Origin: Prorocentrum cordatum
Lineage: Eukaryota; Sar; Dinophyceae; Prorocentrales; Prorocentraceae
NCBI GenBank assembly: GCA_963575745.1
Contig: CAUYUJ010018866.1
Span: 94,743 to 158,742 of the forward strand
Length of the DNA stretch: 64,000 nucleotides
Direction: 5' to 3'
Shown: positions 63,489 through 64,000 of the stretch, piece by piece
Numbering within the stretch: position 1 is the first letter of the stretch
How the letters are laid out: the number at the start of each line of letters is the position of its first letter
Translations under genes and position numbers: made by a program
The notes under the pieces: model-generated
The model's database searches: none
What the model saw: only the letters and a program-made list of their open reading frames with translations
Told to the model about the DNA's origin: nothing

Positions 63489-64000
63489 ATATGTACAGCA
63501 GCTGCGAGGAGGAGGTAGCCCGGCCATGGCAAACGCCACAAAGCGGTGGTCATGCTACAGCCAGAGGACGCAGAGAAGGCAGATGAGACGGCGCTCACAG
63601 GAGGAGGAGACAGAGCGCTGGCGCCACTGACCTGGTTCGCCAGGACGCGGGGGCCACTCAACAAGACGAGGACCAGATCAGGATGCGGACCAAGGACGTG
63701 GAAAGAGGGCTTCGACGCGGCGCTCGCGGGCAAGTCCTGCCTCGGAGAGGCGACGGCCAGGAGCCTTGGGAGACGAGACCTCGCCTGAGCTCGGAGAGCT
63801 CACTCCGCGAACGCCCTGGTCGTCGTCACAAGGTCCTACGATTCGCTAGTCTTTGAGGAGGTGGCGAGGAGGGCGTAGGAGCGCGGCGCCCCGCAGAGTG
63901 TTCTCGCGATGGCCATGCTGCCCCACCTGGCGCCGCGAATGCTCAGGGAAAGAAACGCGCGCAGCAAGCCGATCTACGCGGGGGGGGGGGGGGCTTGCTG

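Larger units (their letters stand above)
59506..64000 (+). mobile_element. Second LINE (LINE-2), plus strand, runs off the window
   Basis: In order: zinc-ribbon and coiled-coil ORF1-like region (59506-60387), endonuclease (about 60600-61640), linker (61640-63490) and probably the start of the RT (63490-64000). It is interrupted by family C (60738), family J (62052) and family M (62390) elements and by a GGA tract. Several frameshifts are present. The 3' part is missing from the window. Confidence 0.7.

Noticed and set aside
1-64000. Spliced-leader, tRNA, rRNA or snRNA genes
   Set aside because: I looked for the dinoflagellate leader core (TTTTGGCTCAAG) and tRNA B-box-like GTTCRANNC in good context. 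None was convincing; the GTTCGATCC near 46553 lies inside retroelement coding sequence.
1-64000. Bacterial or phage origin
   Set aside because: There is no gene packing, no ribosome-binding sites and no operons. Eukaryotic retroelements, microsatellites and possible splice sites are present.

Overview
The window reads as nuclear genomic DNA of a dinoflagellate, possibly a Prorocentrum-like species. The genus is an inference from remembered sequence styles and was not tested. The evidence is: high GC (locally far above 60%); no operons, ribosome-binding sites or bacterial gene packing; abundant triplet microsatellites; LINE and DIRS-like retroelements of the kind seen in dinoflagellates; many short inverted-repeat (MITE-like) elements; and one host gene of a family typical of dinoflagellates (THNW ... 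CAFSVNQH ... RAWCIAEM). Two 100-bp N runs (34400-34499 and 59302-59401) are assembly gaps. I found no tRNA, rRNA, spliced-leader or CRISPR locus.

Layout. 1-6 kb: microsatellites, two MITE-like elements, a degenerate ~425-bp tandem repeat, minisatellites and an AT-rich hairpin cluster. 6.3-7.4 kb: the clearest host coding exon, on the minus strand. 7.6-13.2 kb: three tandem arrays side by side, with units of ~100, 73 and ~103 bp. The first and third are diverged relatives that share the repeat core and the downstream tail; the near-identical 73-bp array lies between them. 13.4-15 kb: a microsatellite-carrying inverted-repeat element and degenerate repeats. 15.1-20.5 kb: a nearly complete minus-strand LINE (endonuclease, reverse transcriptase, RNase H, zinc motif) with two frameshifts and two stops. 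20.8-22.1 kb: a MITE inserted at the 3' end of a multi-membrane-span protein exon. 22-34 kb: very GC-rich DNA, microsatellites, a LINE RNase H fragment, candidate exons, and a ~960-bp palindrome made of 18-bp minisatellite arrays. 34-46 kb: low-information GC-rich DNA with a few candidate exons and many MITEs, including a MITE nested in another MITE.

46.2-53.4 kb: a decayed plus-strand retroelement whose domain order (gag-like, RT, RNase H, methyltransferase-like, tyrosine-recombinase-like) fits a DIRS-type element. It has been hit by at least four or five MITEs. 53.4-59.5 kb: a candidate spliced minus-strand gene with an internal duplication, more MITEs and GGA/CTC tracts. 59.5-64 kb: a second LINE on the plus strand (ORF1-like coiled coil, endonuclease, linker), also hit by three MITEs and running off the window.

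The strongest theme is a rich community of non-autonomous inverted-repeat elements, at least eleven families by eye. Several have exact target-site duplications of 2 (TA), 5, 6, 8-9, 10 or 12 bp. They landed preferentially in older retroelements, and several carry or seed triplet or dinucleotide expansions inside themselves. These family assignments come from reading repeated and inverted sequence in the window. Protein-family assignments come from remembered motif patterns and were not checked against any database.
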